Source of the DNA: Nocardia vinacea
GTDB lineage: Bacteria; Actinomycetota; Actinomycetes; Mycobacteriales; Mycobacteriaceae
Assembly (NCBI RefSeq): GCF_035920345.1
Contig: NZ_CP109149.1
Location: 4,402,001 to 4,466,000 of the forward strand
DNA length: 64,000 nucleotides
Direction of reading: 5' to 3'
The position numbers were made by a program, and so were the translations under genes. Of this stretch, positions 44,779 through 53,894 are shown piece after piece. Position 1 is the stretch's first letter. Each line of letters begins with the position of its first letter. The notes beneath the pieces are model-generated. The model was given only the letters and a program-made list of their open reading frames with translations. It had not been told where the DNA came from and did not search any database.

Positions 44779-46464
44779 ATGCTGCTCTCTGTCGCCGATG
44801 TACTGGTCATGCCGGTTGTGCGCGCGGGCGAGCCGGAGGTCGTCGGTTCGGCGGCGCTGGATCGGCCGGTGCGGTGGGTGCATGTCAGCGACCTGCCGGA
44901 TGTCGCCGAGTTGCTGGTCGGCGGGGAACTGATGCTGACTACGGGCTTGGCATTGACCGGCAGCGACGAGTCGGCAGTCGCGTATCTGAATTCGCTGGCT
45001 GCTGCGGGGGTGGCCGGACTGGTCATCGAACTCGGCAACGCCGTTCCGCAGCTATCGCCGATCATCGCCGAGACCGCCGACGCACTCGGACTCCCGGTCA
45101 TCGCGCTGCATCGCGTCACCCGCTTCGTGGAAATCACCGAGGCCGTGCACCGAGTGATCGTGGCCGACCAGTATGCCGAACTCGAATTCGCGCGCACCGT
45201 GCACGAGACCTTCACCGATCTCAGCGTGCGCCGCGCCGCGCTGGCCGAAATCGTCGAGACGACCGCCGACATGCTCGATTCCTCGGTCGTACTGGAAGAT
45301 CTGGCGCATCGGGTGCTGGCGCTGACCGCCCGGCACACCAGCACCTCGGCGATTCTGGAGAACTGGGAGACCACCTCGCGACTGCTGCCAGAGGGCTGGG
45401 ATGTGGTACAGGTCGGCCCGCATACCCAGCGCTGGGGTCGGTTGATCCTGCGTTCGAGCGAGCTGGCGACGCCGCGCGCCCGCATGGTACTCGAGCGTGC
45501 CGCACAGACGCTGACGCTGCACCGGATGATCGATAAGGATCGCTTCGGCCTGCATCGTCAAGCGCAGACCGGACTCATCGACGATATGGTCAACGGCCGC
45601 GTCCTCGACGAACGCGATGCGCAGGCCAGGGCGGCCGCGTTGGGGCTGTTGACCCGACGCGCGCACTACGTTCCGCTCGCGATAGACGTTGCCGCCCTTG
45701 CCGAATCCGATCAGGTCGCCAGGCAGCGCCGCAGCGCGGGCGTGCTCGACGCGGTCACCCACGGTCTCGGACTGTCGAAGGCGACCGCATTGACCGCGGC
45801 CGAGCACGGCGACCGGGTCGGCATGGTGCTCGCGATCCCACGCAGCGCCGATCTCGATGACACGCTCCGCACCGTGTGCTCGGCGATCATCGCCGAGGTG
45901 CGGCGGGTGGAGGGGGTGCGGCGGGTGGTCATAGGCGTTGGCGCGGAAGCGGATTCACTGCTCGACACCGCACGCGAATTGGCGCAGGCGGCGCATGTCG
46001 CCGAGGTCGCGTTATCGCTGGAGTCGGCGTCTGATCGGCCGCGCTCCCGGGACGCTACGTGGTCACGCTCCGCTACCGCCTCCGCGTCCGCCGCTCGCGC
46101 GGCGGTGCCGAGAGCGTTCTATCGCAGCGGCGATATCCGGCTGCGCGGACTGCTCTCGTTGATCCGCAATGATCCCGGCGTGCAGAGCTTCGCCGAAACG
46201 GAACTGAGCGCGTTGCTGCGCTACGACATTCGGCATGCGGCCGATCTGACCCGCACGTTGCGACAGTTCCTCGACGTCGCGGGCAATAAGACCGAACTCG
46301 CCAAGCGGCTCAATATCAGCAGACCGACCCTCTACGACCGGCTCGCCCGCATCGAGCGGATTCTCGACGTCGACCTCGAGGACGGTGAATCCCGGACCTC
46401 ACTGCATACCGCACTGCTAATTCGCGATCTGACCGCCGACTCGAACTCCAGGACCGACAGGTGA
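44779..46464 (+). CDS. PucR-family transcriptional regulator
   Basis: 561 residues from ATG 44779 (MLLSVADVLVMPVVRAGEPEV). N-terminal PucR domain (RWVHVSDLPDVAELLVGGELMLTTGLAL), central GGDEF-like/CdaR region, and a C-terminal PucR helix-turn-helix (TLRQFLDVAGNKTELAKRLNISRPTLYDRLARIERILD). It is divergent from mmsA and the aminotransferase and probably activates them. A 66-bp hairpin repeat copy (46038-46103) is inserted in frame and encodes the low-complexity SRDATWSRSATASAS stretch at about residues 420-442. Confidence 0.9.
   Translation: MLLSVADVLVMPVVRAGEPEVVGSAALDRPVRWVHVSDLPDVAELLVGGELMLTTGLALTGSDESAVAYLNSLAAAGVAGLVIELGNAVPQLSPIIAETADALGLPVIALHRVTRFVEITEAVHRVIVADQYAELEFARTVHETFTDLSVRRAALAEIVETTADMLDSSVVLEDLAHRVLALTARHTSTSAILENWETTSRLLPEGWDVVQVGPHTQRWGRLILRSSELATPRARMVLERAAQTLTLHRMIDKDRFGLHRQAQTGLIDDMVNGRVLDERDAQARAAALGLLTRRAHYVPLAIDVAALAESDQVARQRRSAGVLDAVTHGLGLSKATALTAAEHGDRVGMVLAIPRSADLDDTLRTVCSAIIAEVRRVEGVRRVVIGVGAEADSLLDTARELAQAAHVAEVALSLESASDRPRSRDATWSRSATASASAARAAVPRAFYRSGDIRLRGLLSLIRNDPGVQSFAETELSALLRYDIRHAADLTRTLRQFLDVAGNKTELAKRLNISRPTLYDRLARIERILDVDLEDGESRTSLHTALLIRDLTADSNSRTDR
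46038..46103. repeat. hairpin repeat element, copy 3 (inside pucR)
   Basis: 66 bp. Outer stem GCCGCGC/GCGCGGC and inner stem GGACGC/GCGTCC surround a 28-nt loop (46056-46083) with CGTGGTCACGC ... CTACCGCCTCC, clearly the loop of copies 1 and 2. The length is a multiple of 3, which keeps the pucR frame open. Confidence 0.85.
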
Positions 46465-46514
46465 TTTCGACCGGATCGGGAATGTTCTCGAGTCGGCAAC
46501 CGTTTCATCAACCC

Positions 46515-46922
46515 ATGACAGCTGTGCTCTCCGAGGAATTGAAGAAGTACCTGGACGAGTCGAAGGTCTTCGCGACCGCGGCGACGATCGGACCGAACGG
46601 ACAACCCCACTTGACCGTCATCTGGCTCGAGCGCGATGGCGACGATCTGCTGTTCTCCACGACGGTGGATCGGCAGCAGGGCAAGAACCTCGCCCGTGAT
46701 CCGCGGATCACGGTAATGATCAATCCGCCGGATAATCCGTACGTGTACGCGGAGATTCGCGGCACCGCCACGATCACCCCCGATCCCGACAAGACACTGC
46801 CGGACAAGCTGTCGGAGCACTACACCGGGCTGCCGTACGTCGAATTCAACCCCGCCTCCGTCAATGACGGACCCCGCGTAATCGTGCGTGTGACCCCGCG
46901 CAAGGTCGCCGGTCGCCTGTGA
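46515..46922 (+). CDS. PPOX-class F420-dependent oxidoreductase
   Basis: 135 residues from ATG 46515 (MTAVLSEELKKYLDESKVFATAATIGPNG). Split-barrel flavin/deazaflavin fold: PHLTVIWLERDGDDLLFSTTVDRQQGKNLARDPRITVMINPPDNPY is typical of the F420-dependent class (TIGR03618). It probably reduces a small ketone or quinone-like substrate with F420H2. It lies downstream of pucR on the same strand but is not obviously part of its pathway. Confidence 0.87.
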   Translation: MTAVLSEELKKYLDESKVFATAATIGPNGQPHLTVIWLERDGDDLLFSTTVDRQQGKNLARDPRITVMINPPDNPYVYAEIRGTATITPDPDKTLPDKLSEHYTGLPYVEFNPASVNDGPRVIVRVTPRKVAGRL

Positions 46923-46939
46923 GCTCACGGCCGGGCGGG

Positions 46940-48421
46940 TCAGCTCTGCCCGGCCTCTTCCCTCGCGTGCTGCGCCTGGCCGACCTCGGCCGCCGTGTAG
47001 CGCAATGTCAGTGCCACCAGCCCCACCAGCAGTGCGCCGATGGCGGTGACGAAAAGCACCAGCGTGTAACCACTTCCGAGCGCATCCAACTCCGCGGGCG
47101 TCATACCGGCGGGCTTACCCGTTCGGCCGCCGAGCGACAGCGTGCGGGATGCGGCGACCGGCGCGAGCAGGCCGATCGCGACGGGTGTGCCGAGGTTCAT
47201 GAACATCTGACCGACCGCGGAGAGCGGGCCGATATTCTTCGGCGCGACACCGACCAATACGCACAGCGGGACGATCACCACGGCAACACCGATGCCGAAT
47301 CCGATCATGATGAAGAGCCCCAGCAGGGTCGGCCAGTACGGCACGTCCCGTTCGAGCGTCGAGCCGAACAGCAGTCCGACGACGAGAATCGCCGCGGCAC
47401 CGCTCAACAGCCAGCGCGGCGCGACCGTCATCGCCAGCTGCGAAGCCGTGGCGGTGCCCATACCAGCACCGATGGTGAACGGGATGAACGCGACCCCGGC
47501 GACCAGCGGGCTGTAACCGACGGCATTCTGAACGAACAATCCCGCGAAATAGGTGCTCGCGGCCAGCACTCCGCTGGCCAGGAAGATGGCGCCGAAGGTG
47601 GCGACCCGATCACGCTTATCGAATAGCGACCAGGGCAGCAGCGGGTTGTCCACCCACCGTTCGGCAAGCACGAAGACGATCAATACCACCACACCGGCGA
47701 CAATCGAAGCGATGATGACCGGACTGTCCCAGCCGAATTCGGGCGCTTCGGTCGCGCCGAATACCAGGGACGCGCAGGCGAGGGTGCCGAGTACGGCCCC
47801 GCGCACGTCCAGGGGTAGTCGGTGGTGGGTGGTGTCGCGCAGCCGCCGCACCGCGCCGGCGAGGATCAACGCACCGATAGGCACATTGATCAGGAAGATC
47901 CAGCGCCAGCTCACCTCGGTGAGCGCGCCGCCGATCACCAGTCCGCCGACCGAGCCGACCGCCATCATGGAGCCGAAGATCGCGATCGCCTGATTGCGCA
48001 CCCGGCCGGGCGCGAAAGTGGTCGCTACCAGGGCAAGTGCGGTCGGGGCCGCGAGCGCGGCGCCGGTGCCCTGGATCGCGCGGGCCGCGATCAGCATGCC
48101 CTCGTTCTGCGCAAGTCCACATAGCAGCGAGGCCAGTGTGAACAGTGCGACGCCGACGATGAACATGCGTTTGCGGCCGAAGGAGTCGCCGATCCGGCCG
48201 CCGAGCAACATCAAACCCGCGAACGGCAGACCGTAAGCGGTGACCATCCAGGCACTACCTGAGCTCGATAGACCCAGTTCGTCTTGTAGTCGGGGCAGGG
48301 CGAGAATCACCACCGTGCCGTCGAGCACGACCATCAATTGCAGCCCGCTCAGCACCAGGATCGCCAAGCCGAAGGCCCGCCGCGTCACCGGATATGGCGT
48401 CGTAGCGGGATTGTCTGGCAC
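46940..48421 (-). CDS. EfpA-like DHA2 MFS exporter, paralogue 1
   Basis: 493 residues, about 14 membrane segments. MFS motifs: LGGRIGDSFGRKRMF (motif A), LQLMVVLDGTVVILALPRLQ (DHA2 motif D1-like) and GTGAALAAPTALALVATTF (motif C). Its position upstream of cysG matches M. tuberculosis efpA (Rv2846c), an efflux pump of the QacA family induced by isoniazid. It is followed upstream by a second, very similar copy. Confidence 0.87.
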   Translation of the reverse strand: MPDNPATTPYPVTRRAFGLAILVLSGLQLMVVLDGTVVILALPRLQDELGLSSSGSAWMVTAYGLPFAGLMLLGGRIGDSFGRKRMFIVGVALFTLASLLCGLAQNEGMLIAARAIQGTGAALAAPTALALVATTFAPGRVRNQAIAIFGSMMAVGSVGGLVIGGALTEVSWRWIFLINVPIGALILAGAVRRLRDTTHHRLPLDVRGAVLGTLACASLVFGATEAPEFGWDSPVIIASIVAGVVVLIVFVLAERWVDNPLLPWSLFDKRDRVATFGAIFLASGVLAASTYFAGLFVQNAVGYSPLVAGVAFIPFTIGAGMGTATASQLAMTVAPRWLLSGAAAILVVGLLFGSTLERDVPYWPTLLGLFIMIGFGIGVAVVIVPLCVLVGVAPKNIGPLSAVGQMFMNLGTPVAIGLLAPVAASRTLSLGGRTGKPAGMTPAELDALGSGYTLVLFVTAIGALLVGLVALTLRYTAAEVGQAQHAREEAGQS

Positions 48422-48423
48422 AG

Positions 48424-49974
48424 TCAGCCACTGTAGTCAGAGCGACGGATGACAGGTAGCGGCCCGGTCCGCGGCACCACCGGCATGGAGCCGGTCCGCT
48501 GCGATTCCTCCTGCGCGTGCTGTGCCTCGGCCAGTTGTCTCGGCGAATAGCGCAATGTCAGCGCGATGAAGCCCGCCAGCACCGCGACTAGCGAGCAGAC
48601 CGCGAGCACCAGCGTGTATCCGCTGCCGAGCGCGAAGATCTCGGCCTCGTTCATATCCGCCGCCTTACCGGTGCGCCCGCCCATCGACATGGTGCGCGAT
48701 GCCGCGATGGGAGTGAGCAGACCGATGAATACCGGCGTTGCCAGGTTCATGAACATCTGCCCCACCGCGGACAGCGGACCGATATCGGACGCCGGCACCC
48801 CGACGAGCACGCACAACGGCGCGAGCACCATTGCCACGCCGACACCGAAGCCGATCACGATCAACAGCGGCAGCAGGGTGGTCAGGTAATTCACGCCGCC
48901 GTCGAGCTGTGATCCGACCAGCAGTCCGGCGGCCAGCACGAATGCCGCGCCGCACACCAACCAGCGCGGTGCGACCAACAACGCCGCCTTGGAGGCCACC
49001 GCACCGCCGATGCCGATGCCGATGGTGAACGGGATCGAAGCGATACCCGCGACCAGCGGTCCGTAGCCGAGCACGTTCTGCAGGAACTGCGCGACGAAGA
49101 AGGTCATCGCGCCGAGCACACCGCCGGCCAGGAAGATCAGCATGAAAGTGGTGACCCGATCGCGACTGTCGAACAGCGACCACGGCAGCAGCGGATCATC
49201 GATGGTGCGCTCGACAACCACGAAGACGATCAGCAGCACCGCACCCGCCACCAGCGCACCGATCACGGCCGGACTGCCCCAGCCCAACTCGGGCCCCTCG
49301 GTCGCGCCGAACACAACCGACGCGCAGGCCGCGGTGCCGAGCACCGCACCACGGATATCGAGTGACGATCGGTGGTGTTCGGTGTCCGCGAGCTGGGACA
49401 GCGCACCGAGAATGATCAATACGCCGATGGGCACATTGATCAGGAAGATCCATCGCCAGGACAGCTGGGTCAGCGCACCGCCGACCACCAGACCGCCGAC
49501 CGAGCCGATACCGACCATCGAGCCGACGATCGCAATGGCCTGATTACGCGCCTTTCCGGGCGCGAAAGTGGTCGCCACCAGCGCGAATGCCGTCGGCGCC
49601 GCAATCGCCGCGCCCGCGCCCTGCAAAGCGCGAGCCGCGATCAGCATGCCCGGGCCCTGCGCCAACCCGCACAGCAGCGAGGCGACTGTGAACATCGCGA
49701 CGCCCAGCATCAGCATTGGCTTACGACCGAACGTGTCCCCGAGCCGCCCGCCGAGCAGCATCAGACCCGCGAAGGTCAGGCCGTAGGAGGTCACCGTCCA
49801 CGCGCCGCCCGCGCTGGACATGCCCATCTCTTCCTGCAGTCGGGGCAGCGCGAAAATGACCACGGTGCCGTCGAGCACAACCATCAGCTGCAGCCCGCTC
49901 AGCACGAGTATGGCGAGCCCGAAGGCCCGCTGCGTCACCGGATACTGCATCTTCGCAGGGGGATTATCGAGCAC
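48424..49974 (-). CDS. efpA: EfpA-like DHA2 MFS exporter, paralogue 2
   Basis: 516 residues, the same architecture as the downstream copy and clearly its paralogue (QRAFGLAILVLSGLQLMVVLDGTVVI shared almost word for word). The motif A loop is LGGRLGDTFGRKPML. Its stop codon lies 2 bp before the start of paralogue 1, so the pair is a tandem duplication in one operon. The C-terminal tail (SMPVVPRTGPLPVIRRS) is longer. Which copy is the EfpA orthologue cannot be decided here. Confidence 0.87.
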   Translation of the reverse strand: MLDNPPAKMQYPVTQRAFGLAILVLSGLQLMVVLDGTVVIFALPRLQEEMGMSSAGGAWTVTSYGLTFAGLMLLGGRLGDTFGRKPMLMLGVAMFTVASLLCGLAQGPGMLIAARALQGAGAAIAAPTAFALVATTFAPGKARNQAIAIVGSMVGIGSVGGLVVGGALTQLSWRWIFLINVPIGVLIILGALSQLADTEHHRSSLDIRGAVLGTAACASVVFGATEGPELGWGSPAVIGALVAGAVLLIVFVVVERTIDDPLLPWSLFDSRDRVTTFMLIFLAGGVLGAMTFFVAQFLQNVLGYGPLVAGIASIPFTIGIGIGGAVASKAALLVAPRWLVCGAAFVLAAGLLVGSQLDGGVNYLTTLLPLLIVIGFGVGVAMVLAPLCVLVGVPASDIGPLSAVGQMFMNLATPVFIGLLTPIAASRTMSMGGRTGKAADMNEAEIFALGSGYTLVLAVCSLVAVLAGFIALTLRYSPRQLAEAQHAQEESQRTGSMPVVPRTGPLPVIRRSDYSG

Positions 49975-50102
49975 GGTGAGCCACTGTAATTGATCCGGAA
50001 CCCAGGTCTCCGCTCCAGCGGGTGCGATTCATCTAGTCATAGCGAAAGTCACTGGACGGTTGTGACACCTTCCAGTTGCGGGAGCCCAGCGGTTGTGCAG
50101 CA

Positions 50103-51401
50103 TTACCCGGCGGAGGACTCGGCGCCCGGTGCGGCGGCTTCGGCGGAGAAGCCCGCTGTGGGGCCGATCACAACGATCGCCGGCGGGCGGATGGCTTCTT
50201 CGCGGACGCGGGCGGCAACAGTGCCGAGGTCCGCGCGCAGGACGCGTTGGGTGCGGAGGGTGCCCTCCTGGATCACCGTGGCCGGGGTGTCAGCCGGTCG
50301 GCCGCCCTCGATGAGAGCGGTGGCGAATTGTTCGATGCGCTCGACCGCCATCATGAGCACGATGGTGCCGCGCAGGCGGGCCAGGGCGGGCCAGTCGACC
50401 AGGGAATCCGGGTGGTCGGGTGCGACGTGGCCGCTGACCACCACGAATTCATGGGTGACGCCGCGATGGGTCACCGGAATGCCCGCGGCGGCGGGGACGG
50501 AGATGGGGCTGGTAATTCCGGGGACCACGGTCACCGGAATGCCTGCCTCGACGCAGGCCTCGAGCTCCTCGTAGCCGCGCCCGAACACATACGGGTCGCC
50601 ACCCTTGAGCCGCACCACGAACTTGCCCGCCTTGGCGCCCTCGATCAGCGCGGAATTGATCGCCTCCTGCGCCATCGCCCGCCCGTACGGAATCTTGGCC
50701 GCGTCGATCACCTCGACGTCCGGGCCGAGTTCGGCGAGCAGTTCCGGCGGTGCGAGCCGGTCGGCGACAACGAGATTCGCGCGGGCCAGCAGGCGGCGGC
50801 CGCGCACCGTGATCAGATCCGGATCGCCGGGACCGCCGCCGACCAGCGCGACGCCCGGGGTGATCGGCGTCGAATCGTCGGTCACCACACCTGATTGCAG
50901 CGCCTCGAGCAGCGCATTTCGCACCGCGGCGGACCGCCGGTGCTGACCACCGGCGAGCACACCGAGCGTCAGGCCGTCGTGCCGAGCCGTCGCCGGCGTT
51001 ACCGCGGTGCCCAGCCGCGCGACATCGGCGCGCACACAGAAGATGCGTCGTCGCGTGGCCTCCTCGACGACCGCCGCATTGGTCTCGGGTTCGTCGGTGC
51101 ATGCGATCGCATACCAGGCGCCGTCGAGATCGCCGTCGGCGTAGGCGCGCAATGTCAGCGTGAGTTGCCCCGACGTAGCCATTCCCTCCACGGCCGGAGT
51201 GACTTCGCGACTGATGACGTGCACGTCCGCCCCGGAGGCGATCAATAGGCCGAGCCTGCGCTGCGCCACCGTCCCGCCGCCGACCACGACGACACGCCGC
51301 CCATTGAGATCGAGCCCGACCAGGTAGTTCGGATCACTCGCGGGACGGTCGGCCGGGTTGATTTCCGGCTGGTCATCGGCAGGTACTGACGTGTTCGGCA
51401 C
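50103..51401 (-). CDS. cysG: siroheme synthase / uroporphyrinogen-III C-methyltransferase
   Basis: About 432 residues from GTG 51401. The N-terminal precorrin-2 dehydrogenase/ferrochelatase domain has NGRRVVVVGGGTVAQRRLGLLI (NAD). The C-terminal SAM-dependent uroporphyrinogen methyltransferase domain has VALVGGGPGDPDLITVRGRRLL, VVRLKGGDPYVFGRGYEE and VPGITSPISVPAAAGIPVTHRG. It makes precorrin-2 and, with the N-terminal half, sirohydrochlorin/siroheme for sulfite and nitrite reductases, and feeds cobalamin synthesis. Matches M. tuberculosis Rv2847c. Confidence 0.93.
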   Translation of the reverse strand: MPNTSVPADDQPEINPADRPASDPNYLVGLDLNGRRVVVVGGGTVAQRRLGLLIASGADVHVISREVTPAVEGMATSGQLTLTLRAYADGDLDGAWYAIACTDEPETNAAVVEEATRRRIFCVRADVARLGTAVTPATARHDGLTLGVLAGGQHRRSAAVRNALLEALQSGVVTDDSTPITPGVALVGGGPGDPDLITVRGRRLLARANLVVADRLAPPELLAELGPDVEVIDAAKIPYGRAMAQEAINSALIEGAKAGKFVVRLKGGDPYVFGRGYEELEACVEAGIPVTVVPGITSPISVPAAAGIPVTHRGVTHEFVVVSGHVAPDHPDSLVDWPALARLRGTIVLMMAVERIEQFATALIEGGRPADTPATVIQEGTLRTQRVLRADLGTVAARVREEAIRPPAIVVIGPTAGFSAEAAAPGAESSAG

Positions 51402-51516
51402 AGTGTTCGAGACTACGTCTTGCGTGCGCGTGCCCGGCAATCGCCCGCCGCGAGGGCGCAATAACGGGCACATGCCGGTCGTGGATCGGACAGATGGCCT
51501 CCCTATACTTCTGCGC

Positions 51517-51807
51517 ATGAATCGCTGGGGTCGGGCGGCGGTATCGGTAGCGTTGATCGGGTGGCTAGCGTCGGGCGGTGCCGCACAGGCGGATCCGGGG
51601 CCCTATGTACCCGCCGCGGGGACCGAGGCGACCTATTTCCAGGCGGGACCGCAGGCGGTCACGGAGCAGATCGGGTTCGGCTGCTGTGATTCGACCGGGG
51701 CGAAGTACGACGTCTGGTACCCGACCGATCTGGGCACCTCACCGCATCCGATTGTGGTGTGGGGTGACGGTGCCTGGAGCAACCAGACCAGCAGGTTGGA
51801 GCCATGA
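51517..51807 (+). pseudogene. truncated secreted alpha/beta-hydrolase
   Basis: 96 residues: a signal peptide (MNRWGRAAVSVALIGWLASGGAAQAD) and the first strand region of a Nocardia-type secreted hydrolase (FGCCDSTGAKYDVWYPTDLGTSPHPIVVWGDGAWSN). Full-length relatives have about 280-300 residues with a catalytic GxSxG; here the frame ends within the oxyanion-hole region. The last codons overlap the deaminase start at 51804. It is either a remnant of a longer gene or a small secreted product. Confidence 0.6.
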
Positions 51808-52256
51808 CACAGGCAGAGCAACTGCTGGAGGTCGCATACCGGGAGGCGCTGCGCGGCCGGGCCGAAGGCGGGATTCCGATCGGCGCGGCCCTGTTCGCGG
51901 CCGATGGCACCCTGCTCGGACGCGGGCACAACCGGCGGGTGCAGTCCGGCGATCCCAGCATGCACGCCGAAACCGATGCGTTCCGTAATGCGGGCCGCCG
52001 CCGCGACTACGGCTCGACCATCATGGTGACCACCCTGTCACCGTGCTGGTACTGCAGCGGGCTGGTGCGCCAGTTCGGGATCGGCGCGGTGATCATCGGG
52101 GAAGCACAGACCTTCCACGGCGGGCATGACTGGCTGGCCGAGCACGGCGTCGCGGTGACCGTGCTCGAGGACCAGCGCTGCATCGACCTGATGACCGAAT
52201 TCATCGCCGACCAACCGCTGCTCTGGCACGAGGACATCGGAGTAGCTGGGGATTGA
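51804..52256 (+). CDS. cytosine deaminase (yeast Fcy1-type CDA fold)
   Basis: 150 residues. Zinc ligands: HAE (HAETDAF, near residue 54) and PCWYC (TLSPCWYCSG, near 82-85). The flow GGIPIGAALFAADGTLLGRGHNRR and the C-terminal FIADQPLLWHEDIG closely follow yeast cytosine deaminase (Fcy1), unlike the bacterial amidohydrolase CodA. It should convert cytosine to uracil, or a related base. It overlaps the truncated hydrolase by 4 bp. No cytosine permease is adjacent. Confidence 0.88.
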   Translation: MTQAEQLLEVAYREALRGRAEGGIPIGAALFAADGTLLGRGHNRRVQSGDPSMHAETDAFRNAGRRRDYGSTIMVTTLSPCWYCSGLVRQFGIGAVIIGEAQTFHGGHDWLAEHGVAVTVLEDQRCIDLMTEFIADQPLLWHEDIGVAGD

Positions 52257-52272
52257 CGTCGGACAAACGATT

Positions 52273-53634
52273 TCAGCGGAAGTACGGATAGTCCTGCACC
52301 CAGTTGAATCCACGGCCGCGCAGCGGAAAGCTGTTCAGATCGACCTGCTGCAAGGTGATGGTCACCGGCCGGCCGTTCAGCTGTCCGTTGAGCGTCAGGC
52401 GGTCGGGCGCGGGCTGTTCGAAGGTGAAGTCGGCGATCTGGGCGGGTTGTGCGTCCGGCTGCTCCGGCGGCGCGGACACCGAGATCTTGTGGGCGGCGGT
52501 ATCGACAGCGGGGACGGCGGGCACCAGCGTGCCGTCCATCTTCTGGTAGGTCATTCCCCGCACATCGAAAACGACTCGCTGCCAACGTGTCTCGTCGGTG
52601 CTCAGCGGCGGTACCGGCACGCCGTCCTGGGTGAATTCCGATACCGTCCAGATCCCGTACAGCAGCGGCTTCGGGCTGCCACCGCCGCCTTCGTTCCAGT
52701 ACTTCAGGCCGGTGTGCACGAAACCCGCTGCCATCCACAGGCCCAGTGCGACTTGCAGCGCGATCGCGATCCGGCGAGTTCGGTTGCCACGGAACGGATC
52801 CGGTTGCGTGGCAGGGTCGGACGGGCGGTTCAGCACCAGCACATTCGCCAACCGCCGTGCCTGCGGTGCGAGCAGCACCATGCTCAGCAGCATGAGGTGG
52901 AAGGCCAGGATCTTGACCGGGACGTCGAAGGTCATATTGAGCACGAACACCTGCGCCAAGCTCACCAGGCTCAGCATTGCGCCGAGCGTCGCCGTCCTCG
53001 GCAGGAAGAGCAGCAGTCCGCCCAGCACTTCGGCACAGCCGAGCAGGATCTCGTAGGTGGGTGAACTCCCGACCTGGTTCCACAACACCGAGGCGGGGCT
53101 GAACTCACCGTAGGGTTGCAGCAGTTTCGCCAGCGTCGGCTCCGGCATCTGCGTCGGAATCGCCTTGGCGAACCCGTAGAGCAGCATCTGCCCGCCCAGG
53201 CACATCCGGATGAAGAGCAGGAACCAGGCCTGCAGCTGCCGATAGTTCGGCCTGCGCCGGTCCAGCGCGGTCCAGATGAGGGTCGCCACCGCGGCGGCGA
53301 TCAGCACACAGAAGACGAATGTCCAGATGAAGTATTGATCGCCGCTGCCCGAATCCTCGCGCAGCACGACATCGGTATCGAAGAACAGTCGTCCGGCCGG
53401 CTCGATGATCGGGCGCAAAGCGCGAAATTCCCAGAGCACCGCGCTGTCCGACAGCGATCCGGCGAGCAGCCCGGCGAAGGCGAACGGAATCTGGGTGAAC
53501 AGCAGGCAGAACAGTGCGAAATAGCCGAAAGAGAACCGAAAAGCGATCCTGGTCAACGGATTCCACCGCACGGGCGGCTCGGGCGGTATGACGCTTTCTT
53601 CTCGATCGAGAACCTCTGCACCGACCGTACTCAC
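52273..53634 (-). CDS. DoxX-like/vitamin-K-dependent-carboxylase-like membrane protein
   Basis: 453 residues. N-terminal membrane segment (FRFSFGYFALFCLLFTQIPFAF), then a four-helix DoxX/HTTM-like bundle (LLFIRMCLGGQMLLYGFAKAIPTQMPEPTLAKLLQPYG; LLGCAEVLGGLLLFLPRTATLGAMLSLV), one more helix, and a soluble C-terminal beta domain (residues about 340-453, KISVSAPPEQPDAQPAQIADFTFEQPAPDRLTL). The phrase PTQMPEPTLAKLLQPYGEFSP is conserved in the family. It may take part in redox or membrane chemistry; no enzyme activity can be assigned. Confidence 0.75.
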   Translation of the reverse strand: MSTVGAEVLDREESVIPPEPPVRWNPLTRIAFRFSFGYFALFCLLFTQIPFAFAGLLAGSLSDSAVLWEFRALRPIIEPAGRLFFDTDVVLREDSGSGDQYFIWTFVFCVLIAAAVATLIWTALDRRRPNYRQLQAWFLLFIRMCLGGQMLLYGFAKAIPTQMPEPTLAKLLQPYGEFSPASVLWNQVGSSPTYEILLGCAEVLGGLLLFLPRTATLGAMLSLVSLAQVFVLNMTFDVPVKILAFHLMLLSMVLLAPQARRLANVLVLNRPSDPATQPDPFRGNRTRRIAIALQVALGLWMAAGFVHTGLKYWNEGGGGSPKPLLYGIWTVSEFTQDGVPVPPLSTDETRWQRVVFDVRGMTYQKMDGTLVPAVPAVDTAAHKISVSAPPEQPDAQPAQIADFTFEQPAPDRLTLNGQLNGRPVTITLQQVDLNSFPLRGRGFNWVQDYPYFR

Positions 53635-53846
53635 ACCGATCCCTCCCTCTCACGACTCCACGTCAGGCGACGGTATCGGCGGCAGAGCCCGACCGCTTCC
53701 AGGAAAACCCCGATTCCCACCCCACCTCTCGGCGTACGCGACTCCGCCGGAGGTATGACCCCCGCCTGGTGCAGTGGATTGTCAATACCGAATATCACCC
53801 AGTGAGGGTCGCTCGATTTCTTCGAATTTCTGCGGTAAGCACCGAC

Positions 53847-53860
53847 TAGAACGCGTTACA
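53847..53860 (+). promoter_or_regulatory. KstR-type operator
   Basis: TAGAACGCGTTACA fits the consensus TNNAACNNGTTNNA described for the mycobacterial cholesterol repressor KstR, and lies 35 bp upstream of the phosphotransferase start, overlapping its likely promoter. It suggests the two-gene unit is induced with sterol catabolism. Confidence 0.65.
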
Positions 53861-53894
53861 GTTTCCGCAGGCACATGCGTCAGGAGGACAAAGA

